A DNA stretch of 64,000 nt from Saprospiraceae bacterium (lineage in GTDB: Bacteria; Bacteroidota; Bacteroidia; Chitinophagales; Saprospiraceae). Position 1 is the first letter of the stretch; every line of letters begins with the position of its first letter. Below are positions 63,151 through 64,000 of this stretch, in pieces. Where the stretch lies: positions 62,001 through 126,000 of the forward strand of contig JAEUUO010000028.1 of the NCBI GenBank assembly GCA_016787575.1. The letters run 5' to 3'. Made by a program: the position numbers and the translations under genes. The notes under the pieces were generated by a model. The model saw only the letters and a list, made by a program, of their open reading frames with translations. It did not search any database and was not told the DNA's origin.

Positions 63151-64000
63151 ATGAAATTTATAAAAGGATACGTTTCCTTAATGTTATTTGGAGTATTGAG
63201 TATAACCGCATGTTTGGATCACGACTTTGATAAACCACCTCAGCCGGTTGCAGAAATTGGATTTGATCCAAATTCTTCTATTGCAGAGTTGAAATCTAAA
63301 TATGTTTCTGGGAAATTTACCACAATAACAAATGATTTTCTAATACATGCAACCGTGGTGGCTGATGATAAAAGCGGGAATTTTTATAAAACAATAGTAA
63401 TTCAGGATTCTACCGGTGGAATAGAATTGAAATTAAATCGCACTGGAATTTATACAGATTTTCCTGTTGGAATGAAAATCGGATTAAAATGCAAAGGATT
63501 GACCATAGGGGATTACAATGGATTGATTCAACTTGGATTGGGCACATACCAAAATGGCAATTTTACAAACTTGTCAGGTATTGAAGATGTATTGATCGAT
63601 CAATATGTCTTTAAAGGGCCAAAGAATCAAAGCATTGTAGCTAAAAAGAAGACCATTTCTACATTAACAGCACAAGATATCAGTACACTGATTCAATTGG
63701 ATAATATTGAGTTTGCCCGTAGCGATACCGGAACAACTTATGCAGATATTGTAGCCAAAGTTTCTGTAAATCATACTTTAACCGATTGCAATAAAAATGA
63801 AATTCTTTTACGTACAAGCAATTTTGCTGATTTTGCAGGTACAATCGTACCATCTAAAAATGGAAGCATCACCGCAATTTTAAGCAAATACCAATCGGAC
63901 GCACAACTGTATATCAGGAATTTAAATGATGTTGATTTTTCAAATGAACCTTGCTTGGGTGGTGGAAATTTAACTCAAATTTCAATTTTAGATTTGCGAA
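63151..64000 (+). CDS. DUF5689 lipoprotein (3' end outside window)
   Basis: The frame from ATG 63151 is open to the end of the window. It begins with a lipoprotein signal (LMLFGVLSITACLDHDFDK) and continues with a DUF5689 OB-like domain: EIGFDPNSSIAELKSKYVSG, VVADDKSGNFYKTIVIQDST, GGIELKLNRTGIYTDFPVGM and KCKGLTIGDYNGLIQLGLGT. The second part reads DFADFAGTIVPSKNGSITAI. It is the usual partner of the TonB receptor before it, 29 bases apart. Further domains may follow outside the window. Confidence 0.88.
   Translation, partial: MKFIKGYVSLMLFGVLSITACLDHDFDKPPQPVAEIGFDPNSSIAELKSKYVSGKFTTITNDFLIHATVVADDKSGNFYKTIVIQDSTGGIELKLNRTGIYTDFPVGMKIGLKCKGLTIGDYNGLIQLGLGTYQNGNFTNLSGIEDVLIDQYVFKGPKNQSIVAKKKTISTLTAQDISTLIQLDNIEFARSDTGTTYADIVAKVSVNHTLTDCNKNEILLRTSNFADFAGTIVPSKNGSITAILSKYQSDAQLYIRNLNDVDFSNEPCLGGGNLTQISILDLR

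Overview
The window is AT-rich chromosomal DNA from a member of the Bacteroidota, most probably a Saprospiria/Saprospiraceae-like lineage. Evidence for the phylum: a gliding-type (CHU_C) C-terminal domain, a Por/type IX secretion C-terminal sorting domain, a double-length NusB, Bacteroidota-only families (DUF2795, DUF5689, DUF6794, the short PurM type), a TonB-dependent receptor, and many TAnnTTTG promoter elements with few Shine-Dalgarno sequences. The family-level assignment is inference. I see no phage, transposon, CRISPR array, rRNA or plasmid gene; this is core genome packed with short intergenic gaps.

Layout. 1-5 kb: end of a giant secreted adhesin-like protein, then cmk, a DUF2795 gene and queA on the minus strand, and an orphan MacB-type permease on the plus strand. 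5-9 kb: minus-strand cluster clpC-infC-rpmI-rplT. 9.2-10.8 kb: STAS protein overlapping RNase Z, then tRNA-Lys(UUU) with a strong terminator. 10.9-19.6 kb: secreted DPP III, acetoacetyl-CoA synthetase, a T9SS cargo protein, ornithine aminotransferase, coaE, a YigZ-family gene and an EamA-type transporter. 19.8-26.3 kb: DoxX-family membrane protein, nusB, guaA, a periplasmic-binding-like lipoprotein and two small uncharacterised genes. 26.4-35 kb: topA, an outer-membrane barrel, rimO, msrB, an FMN-dependent hydroxy-acid oxidase, tyrS and a LolE-type permease. 36-44 kb: corA, deoxynucleoside kinase, LolD-type ATPase, PduO-type adenosyltransferase, metallo-hydrolase, ribH, a TPR membrane protein, pdhA and an S9 peptidase. 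44-49 kb: recF with DUF721, DUF2911, Na+/solute symporter. 48.7-57.9 kb: PIG-L deacetylase, DAHP synthase/chorismate mutase, a cupin-like protein, purM, purB, a TIGR02206 protein and miaE. 57.9-64 kb: PIF1-type helicase, a secreted endonuclease/phosphatase, and a divergent TonB receptor-DUF5689 lipoprotein pair running off the window.

Most genes are housekeeping: purines (guaA, purM, purB), translation and tRNA modification (infC, rpmI, rplT, tyrS, queA, rimO, miaE), cofactors (coaE, ribH, adenosyltransferase) and DNA metabolism (topA, recF, PIF1, dNK). The parts that deserve a second look are: the divergent nuclease / TonB receptor / DUF5689 locus; the PIG-L / 34-residue membrane peptide / Na+ symporter operon; a tyrosyl-tRNA synthetase whose HIGH motif reads GLGN; a YigZ-family gene whose conserved N-terminus has no canonical start codon; very short predicted 5' leaders; and three small hydrophobic ORFs in gaps.
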